From Thermogemmatispora tikiterensis (GTDB lineage Bacteria > Chloroflexota > Ktedonobacteria > Ktedonobacterales > Ktedonobacteraceae), in assembly GCF_003268475.1 (NCBI RefSeq), contig NZ_MCIF01000002.1, positions 3,087,382 through 3,151,381 on the forward strand: a stretch of 64,000 nucleotides of DNA, written 5' to 3'. Position numbers and translations under genes: made by a program. Within the stretch, counting starts at the first letter, position 1. Each line of letters starts with the position of its first letter. The notes beneath the pieces were generated by a model that was not told where the DNA came from, did not search any database, and worked only from the letters and a program-made list of their open reading frames with translations. Positions 17,072-25,171 of this stretch are shown piece by piece.

Positions 17072-18244
17072 GTGGATTTCTCCCTGACAGAGGAGCAGAA
17101 GCTGATTCAGCAGACCGTGCGCCAGTTTGTTGAGCGTGAACTGATGCCGCTGGAGCATGAGGTCCTGCGCAATGAAGGGCGCTATCCGACGGGAATCGAG
17201 CCAGAGCGTTACCGGGCTTTGCAGCTCAAGGCTAAGGAGCTGGGTTTCTGGGGCATCAACACGCCGGAGGAGTATGGCGGCGCTAACCTGGGATCGGTGA
17301 TGACCGCTCTCATCCAGATGGAGCTGGGACGCACCATCGTGCCTTTCAGCTTCGGCGGCAGCGTCGACAATATTCTTTTGCACTATAGCAACGAGAAGCA
17401 GAAGCAAGAATACGTGATCCCGGTGATCGAGGGGAAACGCATCTCTTGTTTTGCTCTCACCGAGCCGGGAGCCGGGTCTGATCCCTCGGCGATCCGTACG
17501 ACCGCCGTCAAAGACGGCAACCACTGGGTGATCAACGGCCAGAAGGTCTTCATTACTCACGGCAATGAGGCTGACTTCGCTATGGTCTTCGCCGTCACCG
17601 ACCGCGAGAAGCCCCCTCAGCGGGGCGGCGTGACCTGCTTTCTGGTGGACCGCGCGATGGGCTGGACCTCACGCCCCATTCCCACAATGGGCGGCTGGTC
17701 GCCCGCCGAGCTGTTCTTCGATAACGTGCACGTGCCCGAGGATCATGTGTTGGGCGAGGTCGGCCAGGGCTTCTCATTAGGCATGCAATGGATCGGTCAG
17801 GGGCGCTGGCTGATCGCCGCACGCGCCGTCGGAACCGCTGAGCGCCTGCTGCAGATGGCCATCGATTACGCCCGCCAGCGCGTCACCTTCGGCAAGCCCA
17901 TCGCCGAGCGCCAGGCTATCCAGTGGATGCTGGCCGATTCGGCGGTGGAGATTCAGGCCACGAAGTGGCTGACGCTGCATGCCGCCTGGAAAGCCGATCA
18001 GAAACAGGATAACCGCTACGAGGCCAGCCTCGCCAAGCTCTACGGCTCGAATATGGTTAACCGCGTGGTCGATCGCGCGCTTCAGATTCATGGCGGCATG
18101 GGCTACACCAAGGAGTTACCGATTGAGCGCTGGTATCGCGACGTGCGCGTGACGCGCATCTATGAGGGCACGGACGAGATTCAACACTATATTATCGCCC
18201 GCGCACTGCTGAAGGGCTACGTCCACCTCGGCACCTGGGACTAG
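17072..18244 (+). CDS. Acyl-CoA dehydrogenase
   Basis: The 390-residue flavoprotein of fatty-acid or branched-chain oxidation has ALTEPGAGSDPSAIRTTA (FAD/substrate loop), KVFITHGNEADF, RVTFGKPIAERQAIQ and QIHGGMGYTKELPIERWYRDVR. The C-terminus IYEGTDEIQHYIIARALL carries the catalytic-base Glu. I choose the GTG at 17072, which has AAGGAGG 5 bases upstream and gives the usual VDFSLTEEQ start; a GTG at 17051 lies before that site. Substrate range is not evident and no electron-transfer flavoprotein genes are nearby. Confidence 0.94.
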   Translation: MDFSLTEEQKLIQQTVRQFVERELMPLEHEVLRNEGRYPTGIEPERYRALQLKAKELGFWGINTPEEYGGANLGSVMTALIQMELGRTIVPFSFGGSVDNILLHYSNEKQKQEYVIPVIEGKRISCFALTEPGAGSDPSAIRTTAVKDGNHWVINGQKVFITHGNEADFAMVFAVTDREKPPQRGGVTCFLVDRAMGWTSRPIPTMGGWSPAELFFDNVHVPEDHVLGEVGQGFSLGMQWIGQGRWLIAARAVGTAERLLQMAIDYARQRVTFGKPIAERQAIQWMLADSAVEIQATKWLTLHAAWKADQKQDNRYEASLAKLYGSNMVNRVVDRALQIHGGMGYTKELPIERWYRDVRVTRIYEGTDEIQHYIIARALLKGYVHLGTWD

Positions 18245-18371
18245 CTTCTCCAGGCTGCCACGGTCAGAGTTGTGGCCAGGTCCAGAAGGGGAGATCAGTC
18301 TGCCAGGCAGCATCAGCACGAGCAGGCTGATCCCTCTTTCTATTTATCCATCAGATGTGCCTTTAAGGCTC

Positions 18372-19289
18372 TCAGTCTCCAAAGTAGTCAATATCTATCT
18401 TTTTCAAGATATAGCGTGTCTCTTCAGTTACGCCTACACCGTGGTCGATCATCAATTGCGCCATCTGCTCGCCATCGATTAAGACAATGCTCAGATTATC
18501 AACGCTACGAGCATACCCCTGGGCGTCGTTAGAGAAGGTACCAGTCGTCATAAAGATCCCCTTACGGGCTTTCTTGCCCATCAAGGCCCCCGCAAAGGCC
18601 TGGACCTCGGGCCTGCCGACGGTCCCCTGCCAACGCTTAGCCTGAACATAAATGCGATCCAATCCCAGGCGATCCTCATAAATGACGCCATCGACTCCAC
18701 CATCGCCAGTACCACCCAGGGCCTGGGCTGCCTCCTTGCGCGAGCCGCCGTAGCCCATGGCCAGCAATAAATCCAAAACTAACCGTTCAAAGAAACTCGG
18801 TGTACCCTTTCTGACGCGCTCAAGCAGCTCCTGAGCCAGTTCGCGCTTGAGTGTCTGATAGGTTGTCTCTAACAGCTCCTGGGGAGTCTGGCCGGAGCGA
18901 TCGAGCGCCTCTTGCGCCGCAGCTGGCGGCTGTCCATTATGGGCTGAGGAAGCCTGGAACTGCAGGAACTCAGGAAAGCGTTTCAAGTAGGCCACATCCA
19001 GCGTGGGTGGTCGCTCCTCCAACACCCTCCTGCCGCGCTCTGTAATGCGGAAGCGCCCGCGACCTGCACTGGCGAGCAACTGCGCTTTTTGCAGATAGGT
19101 ACGGGCCCAGGAAAGACGATTCCAGAACTTGGCCTGTTTGCCACTGGGAAGCGGCTCATTGCGCTCGGCCTCACTGAGACCGAAGCGCCGGGCCACAATC
19201 TCGGCCACTTCGGTCAGCACATGTTCCTGACCATCGCTAGCCAGCTCCAGCAAAGGCCAGAAGAACTCTTGAAAATTGGGAACCGGCAT
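18372..19289 (-). CDS. Mrr-like type IV restriction endonuclease
   Basis: The 305-residue protein pairs an N-terminal winged-helix Mrr_N domain (residues 1 to about 85, with RLSWARTYLQKAQLL and RGRFRITERGR) with a C-terminal PD-(D/E)xK Mrr_cat domain. The latter shows MGYGGSRKEAAQALGGTGDGGVDGVIYEDRLGLDRIYVQAKRW in outline: catalytic Asp and the QAKR pair. Mrr proteins cut methylated or foreign DNA. There is no methyltransferase beside it, in line with a modification-dependent enzyme. It is a single gene with its own promoter. Confidence 0.88.
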   Translation of the reverse strand: MPVPNFQEFFWPLLELASDGQEHVLTEVAEIVARRFGLSEAERNEPLPSGKQAKFWNRLSWARTYLQKAQLLASAGRGRFRITERGRRVLEERPPTLDVAYLKRFPEFLQFQASSAHNGQPPAAAQEALDRSGQTPQELLETTYQTLKRELAQELLERVRKGTPSFFERLVLDLLLAMGYGGSRKEAAQALGGTGDGGVDGVIYEDRLGLDRIYVQAKRWQGTVGRPEVQAFAGALMGKKARKGIFMTTGTFSNDAQGYARSVDNLSIVLIDGEQMAQLMIDHGVGVTEETRYILKKIDIDYFGD

Positions 19290-19327
19290 AATCTTTCTCA
19301 GCACGACAGAATTGTCAGAGCGCTACC

Positions 19328-19333
19328 ATTATA
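19328..19333 (-). promoter_or_regulatory. Extended -10 of the mrr-like gene
   Basis: Minus strand TGCTATAATGG is a perfect extended -10 (TGnTATAAT) about 40 bases upstream of the ATG at 19289. Confidence 0.6.
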
Positions 19334-19363
19334 GCACAGTTTGTACATCGGTCATCCACCCAC

Positions 19364-19402
19364 AAAAAAAAGAAGAGCAGGATCTCCACGGTGCGGAGAC
19401 CC
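19364..19402 (-). terminator. Intrinsic terminator of the ridA-dnaA-HAD cluster
   Basis: On the minus strand GGGTCTCC (19402-19395) pairs with GGAGATCC (19387-19380) with one G-U pair. A run of eight T follows within 9 bases. It lies 43 bases past the HAD-gene stop and insulates it from the mrr-like gene. Confidence 0.85.
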
Positions 19403-19444
19403 TTTGCGACCGGAAAAGCGTCAAGAGACTGCAGTGCTGAGCTA

Positions 19445-20242
19445 TCAGGACTTCACTTGCTGCAGCTGGCGTAGCAGATCGGCCAGGTCCTCATAGACAT
19501 GCTCGGGCTTAATCGGCGAGACCTCGATATCGGCGCGGTTATTGCGGCCCGAGAGCACCAGGATCGTATGGGTTCCAGCGGCCTGGCCAGCCAGAATATC
19601 CACATCCAGGCCATCGCCGATCATGACAGTCTCCTCTGGCTTACTGCCCAGGCGCTCCATCGCCTCCAACAAGAGCATTGGCTCCGGCTTGCCCACCACC
19701 TCCGGTGTCACGCCGGTACCGGCTTCGATAGCTGCCGCCAGAGTTCCACAGCCTGGCAGGAAGCCGCCGCCGGCGATCGGCAACAACGGATCGCGATTGA
19801 TGGTAATAAAGAGCGCGCCGGCCAGCACGATACGCACCGCGCAGGTCAGCTTGCTATAATCGAAAAAGCGATCGAGGCCGACCAGCACCACATCGGCCTC
19901 CTCTGCATCGACCTCCACTACCGTCAGGCCATACTCCTGCGCTAATTCCACCAGCGGCTGCTCGCCCACAATGTAGACCCGTGCCCCAGGCAGCCGGCGG
20001 GCGATATTCTGCATCGCCGCCTGGCCCGCGCTCATCAAGTGCTCAGGCGTGGCTGGGATGCCCAGGCGCTCTAGCTTGGCCAGAATCTGCGAACCCGTAG
20101 CGAACGAGTTATTCGTCAAAAAGATATACTTTTTACCGTTGGCCTCCAGCCACTGCACGAACTCGCGCGCGCCTGGCAGCAGCTCGTTCCCACGGTAAAC
20201 GACGCCGTCCAGATCGATCAGGTAGGTCGTATAAGGCAGCAT
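19445..20242 (-). CDS. HAD-superfamily IIA phosphatase (NagD/phosphoglycolate type)
   Basis: The 265-residue protein begins TYLIDLDGVVYRGNELLPGA (nucleophile Asp in DxDG). It has FLTNNS (motif II), GKPEPMLLLEAMERL (motif III Lys) and VMIGDGLDVDILAGQAAG (motif IV), which define the subclass IIA HAD hydrolases that dephosphorylate small sugar or nucleotide phosphates. Start ATG at 20242 has AAAGAAGG upstream. It lies 80 bases downstream of dnaA and ends at a good terminator. Substrate unknown. Confidence 0.9.
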   Translation of the reverse strand: MLPYTTYLIDLDGVVYRGNELLPGAREFVQWLEANGKKYIFLTNNSFATGSQILAKLERLGIPATPEHLMSAGQAAMQNIARRLPGARVYIVGEQPLVELAQEYGLTVVEVDAEEADVVLVGLDRFFDYSKLTCAVRIVLAGALFITINRDPLLPIAGGGFLPGCGTLAAAIEAGTGVTPEVVGKPEPMLLLEAMERLGSKPEETVMIGDGLDVDILAGQAAGTHTILVLSGRNNRADIEVSPIKPEHVYEDLADLLRQLQQVKS

Positions 20243-20322
20243 AGACCTTCTTTCCGTAACGTTCGGCAAGCACAAGCAAGGATTTCAGGCCGAACCCACC
20301 CACAGTCAGCCAGCGAGTCGGC

Positions 20323-21885
20323 TCAGCGCGGCAGCAACAGCTCGCGGATGGCGACCACATCGCGGCGCAGGCCAGGATCAAGCTGCATAGCCCGTTCGAT
20401 CTTCTCACAGGCATGCAGCACCGTGCTATGGTCGCGCCCACCGAAGAGCTGGCCAATTTCCAGCAGCGAGAGCTGGGTCTCCTGGCGAATCAGATACATG
20501 GCAATCTGGCGCGGAATCACAATCTGCTTATCGCGCTGCTTGCCACACATGGCCTCCAGCGGGATATGGAAGTAATCGGCCACCGCCTGGGCAATCTGCC
20601 TGCCACTCAGCTGCACTTCGCGCGATCCATTGCCCAGCGATGACATCGCCGCCCGCGCCATATCAAGCGTCAGCTCGGTGCGGTGCAGCTGCTGGTAGGC
20701 CATCAGACGATTAAGGCAGCCCTCCAGCTCACGAATATTGGTCTGGACGCGACTGGCGATATAGGCAATGACCTCATCGGGTACCGGATAATGCAGCATA
20801 TCAGCCTTGACGCGCAGAATCGCCATACGCGTCTCCAGATCAGGTGGCTGAATATCGGCGATCAGTCCCCACTCAAAGCGCGAGCGTAGCCGCTCCTCCA
20901 GGCTCACAATAGCCTTGGGGGGGCGATCGCTGCAGATGACGATCTGCTTGCTCATCTCGTAGAGACTGTTAAAGGTATGGAAAAACTCCTCCTCCGTCGA
21001 TTCTTTGCCAGCGATAAACTGGATGTCATCGACCAGCAAGATATCGACGGAGCGATACTTTGCGCGAAACTCCTCGGTGGTGCGATAGCGAATTGCATTA
21101 ATAATCTCGTTCGTAAATTGCTCAGACGAGACATAGAGTACCGTCAGGCCGGCCTGAGCCCCCTTATGACCAATGGCATGCAGCAAATGGGTCTTGCCCA
21201 GGCCGACCCCTCCATACAGGAAGAGTGGATTATAGGCCTCGCCGGGGGCCTCCGCTACAGCGTAGGAAGCGGCATGGGCCAGGCGGTTACTATTGCCCAC
21301 AATGAAGGCGTCAAAGGTATAGCGCGGGTTCAGCCGGTTGGGCATCGCCCCTGCGCTCTCCTGCTCCCAGGAAAGCGTTCCGCCAGCCAGCGAACCCGGC
21401 AGCGTGGAGTCATGCGGCGCGTGCACAGGTGGCTTGCTAGGCAGATCGTAATCATAGTAGGGAGAAGGAGGAGTAGGGTCATTTCTGCTGTGTCGAGCGA
21501 CAAACGTCTCCGTTATTCTCTGGCGGTCCTCCATAGCGGCCATCTCCATCTCCTCATCAGCGTGCGCCTCCCGGGGAGCATCATTCGCCGCGCCACTCGC
21601 CGCCACCACCCTCAGTGTCACCGGCTGCTGAACTAACTCGGCGAGGGCCTGCTCGATAGCAGGCTGGCACTGCTGCTGAATCAGAGCAGAGGCCAGAGCA
21701 TCGGGAACCAGGAGCCAGAAAGAGAGAGCTTCTCTCTCTCCTGTCGTGGCGGGCGACTCGCGAGCGGGAGCAACGGGCATGAGGCGGGCAGTGCGCAGCC
21801 AGACCCTGGCCACAACATCGACAGGCAACAGCTCCAGGCGCTGGAGCGCCCTGTGCCAGAGCGTGGCTGGATTCACGCGGATCAC
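20323..21885 (-). CDS. dnaA: Chromosomal replication initiator protein DnaA
   Basis: The 520-residue protein has a divergent domain I (1 to about 95), an acidic linker, and the AAA+ domain with Walker A GGVGLGKT (225-232) and Walker B LLVDD (283-287). Domain IV contains the DNA-binding signature [15 protein letters not shown] (482-496). The family and function are clear. The context is unusual: no dnaN, recF or gyrB beside it and no DnaA-box cluster in the flanks. Instead it is translationally coupled to ridA (GTGA overlap at 21882-21885). An alternative GTG at 21876 would have GGAGG at 9-base spacing. Confidence 0.95.
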   Translation of the reverse strand: MIRVNPATLWHRALQRLELLPVDVVARVWLRTARLMPVAPARESPATTGEREALSFWLLVPDALASALIQQQCQPAIEQALAELVQQPVTLRVVAASGAANDAPREAHADEEMEMAAMEDRQRITETFVARHSRNDPTPPSPYYDYDLPSKPPVHAPHDSTLPGSLAGGTLSWEQESAGAMPNRLNPRYTFDAFIVGNSNRLAHAASYAVAEAPGEAYNPLFLYGGVGLGKTHLLHAIGHKGAQAGLTVLYVSSEQFTNEIINAIRYRTTEEFRAKYRSVDILLVDDIQFIAGKESTEEEFFHTFNSLYEMSKQIVICSDRPPKAIVSLEERLRSRFEWGLIADIQPPDLETRMAILRVKADMLHYPVPDEVIAYIASRVQTNIRELEGCLNRLMAYQQLHRTELTLDMARAAMSSLGNGSREVQLSGRQIAQAVADYFHIPLEAMCGKQRDKQIVIPRQIAMYLIRQETQLSLLEIGQLFGGRDHSTVLHACEKIERAMQLDPGLRRDVVAIRELLLPR

Positions 21886-22280
21886 CCTCCCGCCTGGTCC
21901 TCAGCGAGCGCCACACACTCGATCTCGACCAGAGCCTGGCGCGGAAGCTCGGCCACGGCTACCGTTGAGCGGGCCGGCGCCGGCTCGGAGAAATAGGTAG
22001 CGTAGACCGCATTCATCGCCTGAAAGTCGCTCATGCGGGCCAGAAAGACGGTCGTCTTGACCACTCGCGAGAGAGAGCTGCCGGCAGCCTGCAGCACAGC
22101 CTGCAGATTCTGCAACACGCGATGGGTCTGAGTTGCCACATCGTCACCCACCAGCTCGCCGCTGGTGGGATCGAGCGCAATCTGTCCAGAGGTATAGATA
22201 AACTGGCCGCAGCGGATCGCCTGGCTATACGGTCCGATGGCGGCAGGTGCACTGGTGGTACTAACCTTCGTTCGTTCCAT
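21882..22280 (-). CDS. RidA-family reactive enamine/imine deaminase
   Basis: The 132-residue YjgF/YER057c/UK114 protein has [27 protein letters not shown] and the active-site Arg region [24 protein letters not shown]. RidA proteins hydrolyse 2-aminoacrylate and similar imines formed by PLP enzymes. The complete set of conserved residues suggests an active deaminase. It is immediately upstream of dnaA and overlaps it by four bases, so it is the first gene of that transcript. Confidence 0.9.
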   Translation of the reverse strand: MERTKVSTTSAPAAIGPYSQAIRCGQFIYTSGQIALDPTSGELVGDDVATQTHRVLQNLQAVLQAAGSSLSRVVKTTVFLARMSDFQAMNAVYATYFSEPAPARSTVAVAELPRQALVEIECVALAEDQAGG

Positions 22281-22373
22281 ACAGCAATTCTAACCGTGGG
22301 CGCTTGAGTGAGCGCCCTCCTTCTCATCCAGGTTCTCTTCTAAGAGTATGATACCGACGGGGCCAATCCTTCT

Positions 22374-23339
22374 TCACGGATACTGGCGCTGCGGTGGGAA
22401 CAGCGGGCCACCACCGCCAGCGGGAGAGGCCAGGCCCTGCCAGGGAGAGGCCACAGCGGGATGTCCTTGCTGCACCAGCTCACGCAAGCAGGCCCGCAAA
22501 GCCTGCTGCAGTTCGATGGCCGAATGGAAGCGTTCCCCCGGCTCTTTTTCCAGCGCGCGCATCACCACCCGCTCCACACTGATCGGCAACGAGGGGTTAA
22601 ACTGGCGCAGCAGCGGGGGATTGGTAGAGGCGTGCTGCATCGCGATCGAGACTGCGGTCGGCCCCACAAACGGCGGGCGCCCGGCCAGCATCTCAAAAAG
22701 CACAACGCCGAGCGAATACAGATCGGAGGAGGCCGTCAACGTCTCGCCGCGCGCCTGCTCCGGCGACAGATAATCCGCCGTCCCGAGCACGATACCACTG
22801 TTCGTTAGTCCAGCATCTTCGGCCACGCGCACAATCCCAAAATCTGTCAGCTTGACCCAGAGTCCGCTGCTCAAATCCTGGGACAGCGGCGTGATCCCAT
22901 TCCAGGTCAACATAATATTCTGAGGTTTAATATCGCGGTGGATAAAGCCGCGCGCGTGGGCCACCTGCAGCACTGAGCAGACCTGGCAGGCGATTTCAAA
23001 GGCTTCGCGCACCTGCAGGCGGCGGCGCTGAGTGATCAGCTGCTTCAGCGTGGGGCCTTGAATGTACTCCATCACCAGGAAATACTGCCCACCCTCCTCA
23101 ACAAAATCGTAGATGGTAACCGCATTGGGGTGGGCCAGAGCTGCCGCCGCGCGCGCCTCCCGGCGAAAGCGCTCTACGGCGCGCAGATCATTCTTATCGA
23201 GCGAACGCAGCACCTTAATGGCGACAATACGCTCCACGCGGTGGTCCCAGGTCTTAAAGACGCTAGCCATGCCGCCGGTAGCAATATGCTCACGAATCTC
23301 GTAGCGTCCCGCGATGAGCGTGCCTTCCAGCTGACTCAA
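22374..23339 (-). CDS. Soluble serine/threonine protein kinase
   Basis: The Hanks-type kinase of 321 residues has a Gly-rich loop IATGGMASVF (about 19-28), catalytic-lysine VAIKVL, HRDIKPQNIML (catalytic loop), DFGIV (metal loop) and GTADYLSPEQARG (activation segment). The domain fills residues 10-290 and the C-terminus is a short Pro/Gly tail with no transmembrane helix or PASTA repeats, so it should be cytosolic. It starts at a TTG with GAGGTAGAG upstream. A short insert (ITPLSQDLSSG) precedes the DFG motif. Substrate unknown. Confidence 0.92.
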   Translation of the reverse strand: MSQLEGTLIAGRYEIREHIATGGMASVFKTWDHRVERIVAIKVLRSLDKNDLRAVERFRREARAAAALAHPNAVTIYDFVEEGGQYFLVMEYIQGPTLKQLITQRRRLQVREAFEIACQVCSVLQVAHARGFIHRDIKPQNIMLTWNGITPLSQDLSSGLWVKLTDFGIVRVAEDAGLTNSGIVLGTADYLSPEQARGETLTASSDLYSLGVVLFEMLAGRPPFVGPTAVSIAMQHASTNPPLLRQFNPSLPISVERVVMRALEKEPGERFHSAIELQQALRACLRELVQQGHPAVASPWQGLASPAGGGGPLFPPQRQYP

Positions 23340-23430
23340 GGCTCTACCTCAGATCCCCCAGCAAGGTGATATCAAAGGATCGTTATTTGTTCCCAGTATA
23401 GTGCGTAGGGTAAGTATATCATCAAAACAC

Positions 23431-24636
23431 TCACGCCGTCCAGAATGGGTGAGAATCGCCATCGACACCACCGCTTGTGAGCTGGATTGGGCTGCCAGCG
23501 GGACTGTAGGTCTTGGTCTTCTGATTGTAATTGAGCTTGAGCAGCCAGAGATTAAACTCCTCATTGGAGTAGAAAAAGTAGGCGATGGCTTTTCCATCGG
23601 GGGACCAGACAGGTTGGCTGACAAACTCCCCTTTGACGAGCAGCTTGGACTGCTGGTAAGGCAAGAGGGCCTGCTTTTCCACCGTCGGATCGTTCGGGTT
23701 CGTGGTAACGCCTTCCGGAGTAGGCATGACGTAGAGGCCCATCTGGCCGTCCGACTCACGCCGGATGTAGGCAATGGTGTTGCCATCGGGGGAGAAGGCC
23801 GGCTCTAAACACTGCACGTTGGGCGGAGTGATCGCAATCCCCGGATCGAAGCCCGGCAATCCAGGATAGTAGGTGCCGTGAGGCTTACGCGCAATTTCAT
23901 TGGGATCTTCCATGAAGAGCTGAATCACCTGCTGCGTGTGTGTGTTATCGTAGGCATAGTGGGTATAGATAATCTGGTCAGGATGCCCGGGCCGGAAGCT
24001 GGGATCACTGTCACCTCCATCGCCAACATAGGCGTAAGCCACATCCTGGACCGCATTGTAGTTGTTAGGCTCATCGATCGACATCTCATAGATCTGCAGG
24101 TCGAGTACTGGCGCATCGTAGTGCGTGTACTGATACCAGTCTTCCTTCTGGAAATCGCTCAGGAAGAGCAGGTGCTTGCTGTCGGGGGCCCAGCGTGGCT
24201 GGACATTCCATTTGAAATCATCCTTGGGGACATCCAGGCCAGGCACAAAGTAGTAATGGCCATTGCCATCGAGCAACATATGCCACGGGCCGCCGTTGAC
24301 CGACATATACTCGATGTCGGAATAGTTCTTGAAGCGCACTGTGAAGGCGATCCATTTACCATCAGGCGAGACCGCCGGATCGCTCACAGTCTGACCTTTG
24401 GTGAGCTGCTTTAAGCTATTGGTCAGGCCATCCAGGACCCACAGGTTATGATCGATGGTGAAGTAAATCTTCCCTCTGAAGAGATTTGGGTTCTGATTGA
24501 CTCCCACCTGGCGGTTCCCGACCGTGGTCTGCTTGAACTCGCTGTTGCCACCTCCAAACCAGAGACAGCCCTGCAGCAGAACCACCAGGCATGATAGCAA
24601 GATGCCCAGGCGCCACGAGATGCTCTGCTTCTTCAT
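23431..24636 (-). CDS. TolB-like beta-propeller lipoprotein
   Basis: A signal peptide (MKKQSISWRLGILLSCLVVLLQG) with lipobox LQGC is followed by a beta-propeller with WD40-like PD40 repeats: DPAVSPDGKWIAFT, QPRWAPDSKHLLFL, EPAFSPDGNTIAYI and QPVWSPDGKAIAYFF. This is the same four-residue pattern SPDG/APDS at intervals of about 70-90 residues. The protein of 401 residues would sit on the outer face of the membrane. The ligand or partner is unknown. It lies upstream of the kinase gene on the same strand, 91 bases apart, which may reflect a functional link. Confidence 0.85.
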   Translation of the reverse strand: MKKQSISWRLGILLSCLVVLLQGCLWFGGGNSEFKQTTVGNRQVGVNQNPNLFRGKIYFTIDHNLWVLDGLTNSLKQLTKGQTVSDPAVSPDGKWIAFTVRFKNYSDIEYMSVNGGPWHMLLDGNGHYYFVPGLDVPKDDFKWNVQPRWAPDSKHLLFLSDFQKEDWYQYTHYDAPVLDLQIYEMSIDEPNNYNAVQDVAYAYVGDGGDSDPSFRPGHPDQIIYTHYAYDNTHTQQVIQLFMEDPNEIARKPHGTYYPGLPGFDPGIAITPPNVQCLEPAFSPDGNTIAYIRRESDGQMGLYVMPTPEGVTTNPNDPTVEKQALLPYQQSKLLVKGEFVSQPVWSPDGKAIAYFFYSNEEFNLWLLKLNYNQKTKTYSPAGSPIQLTSGGVDGDSHPFWTA

Positions 24637-25171
24637 CGCTCTTCTTCTCTTCTCTGAACCGCTCGCTCACTTGCTCGTACGTCAGGATAATGCCCGGGTC
24701 CGGGGTGAATCGACGGAAGGCAGAGCTGCAGCGACCTCGCTTTGTTCCTTTCGCGCTCGCAGGTCTGCAACCAACGTCTACAGCCCTGCAACAATGCTGC
24801 CAGATTGCGAGGTTCTCACTATCTCCCCACGCGGCAGGCGCAAGCGGACGCTGGCGCACCAGCACACCTGCCCCAGGCCCAGCGCCGGCTGCGCTCGCCG
24901 AGCGTCCTCGGGAGAGCAAGGTGAGGCAAGCAAGTCTGTGATCTTGTACCATCAGTACCCACAGACCTCTCCTTTCCTCTCTCTGCTCCATCGCCCGGGC
25001 ATTGTCATCCATTCTTATGGATAAATCGTCATAGAGGCCCGCCTCGTCTCGCCAACCTGTCAGGCAATAAATATCTTTCTGCCTGATGAAGGCGAGCTTC
25101 GAGGCAGGTATCAGATCCCTCCCTGGTCAGGCAGCGACCTCGTCTCCGGCGTGGTCTACTGGCTGACCAGA
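24637..25171. other. Non-coding stretch between LCP and TolB-like genes
   Basis: No gene is supportable. A perfect 7-bp inverted repeat TCAGGCA/TGCCTGA lies at about 25061-25087 around an AT-rich loop. It could be the end of the LCP transcript but has no T-run. The rest is GC-rich and unremarkable, and no clear promoter for the lipoprotein gene was found. Confidence 0.35.
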
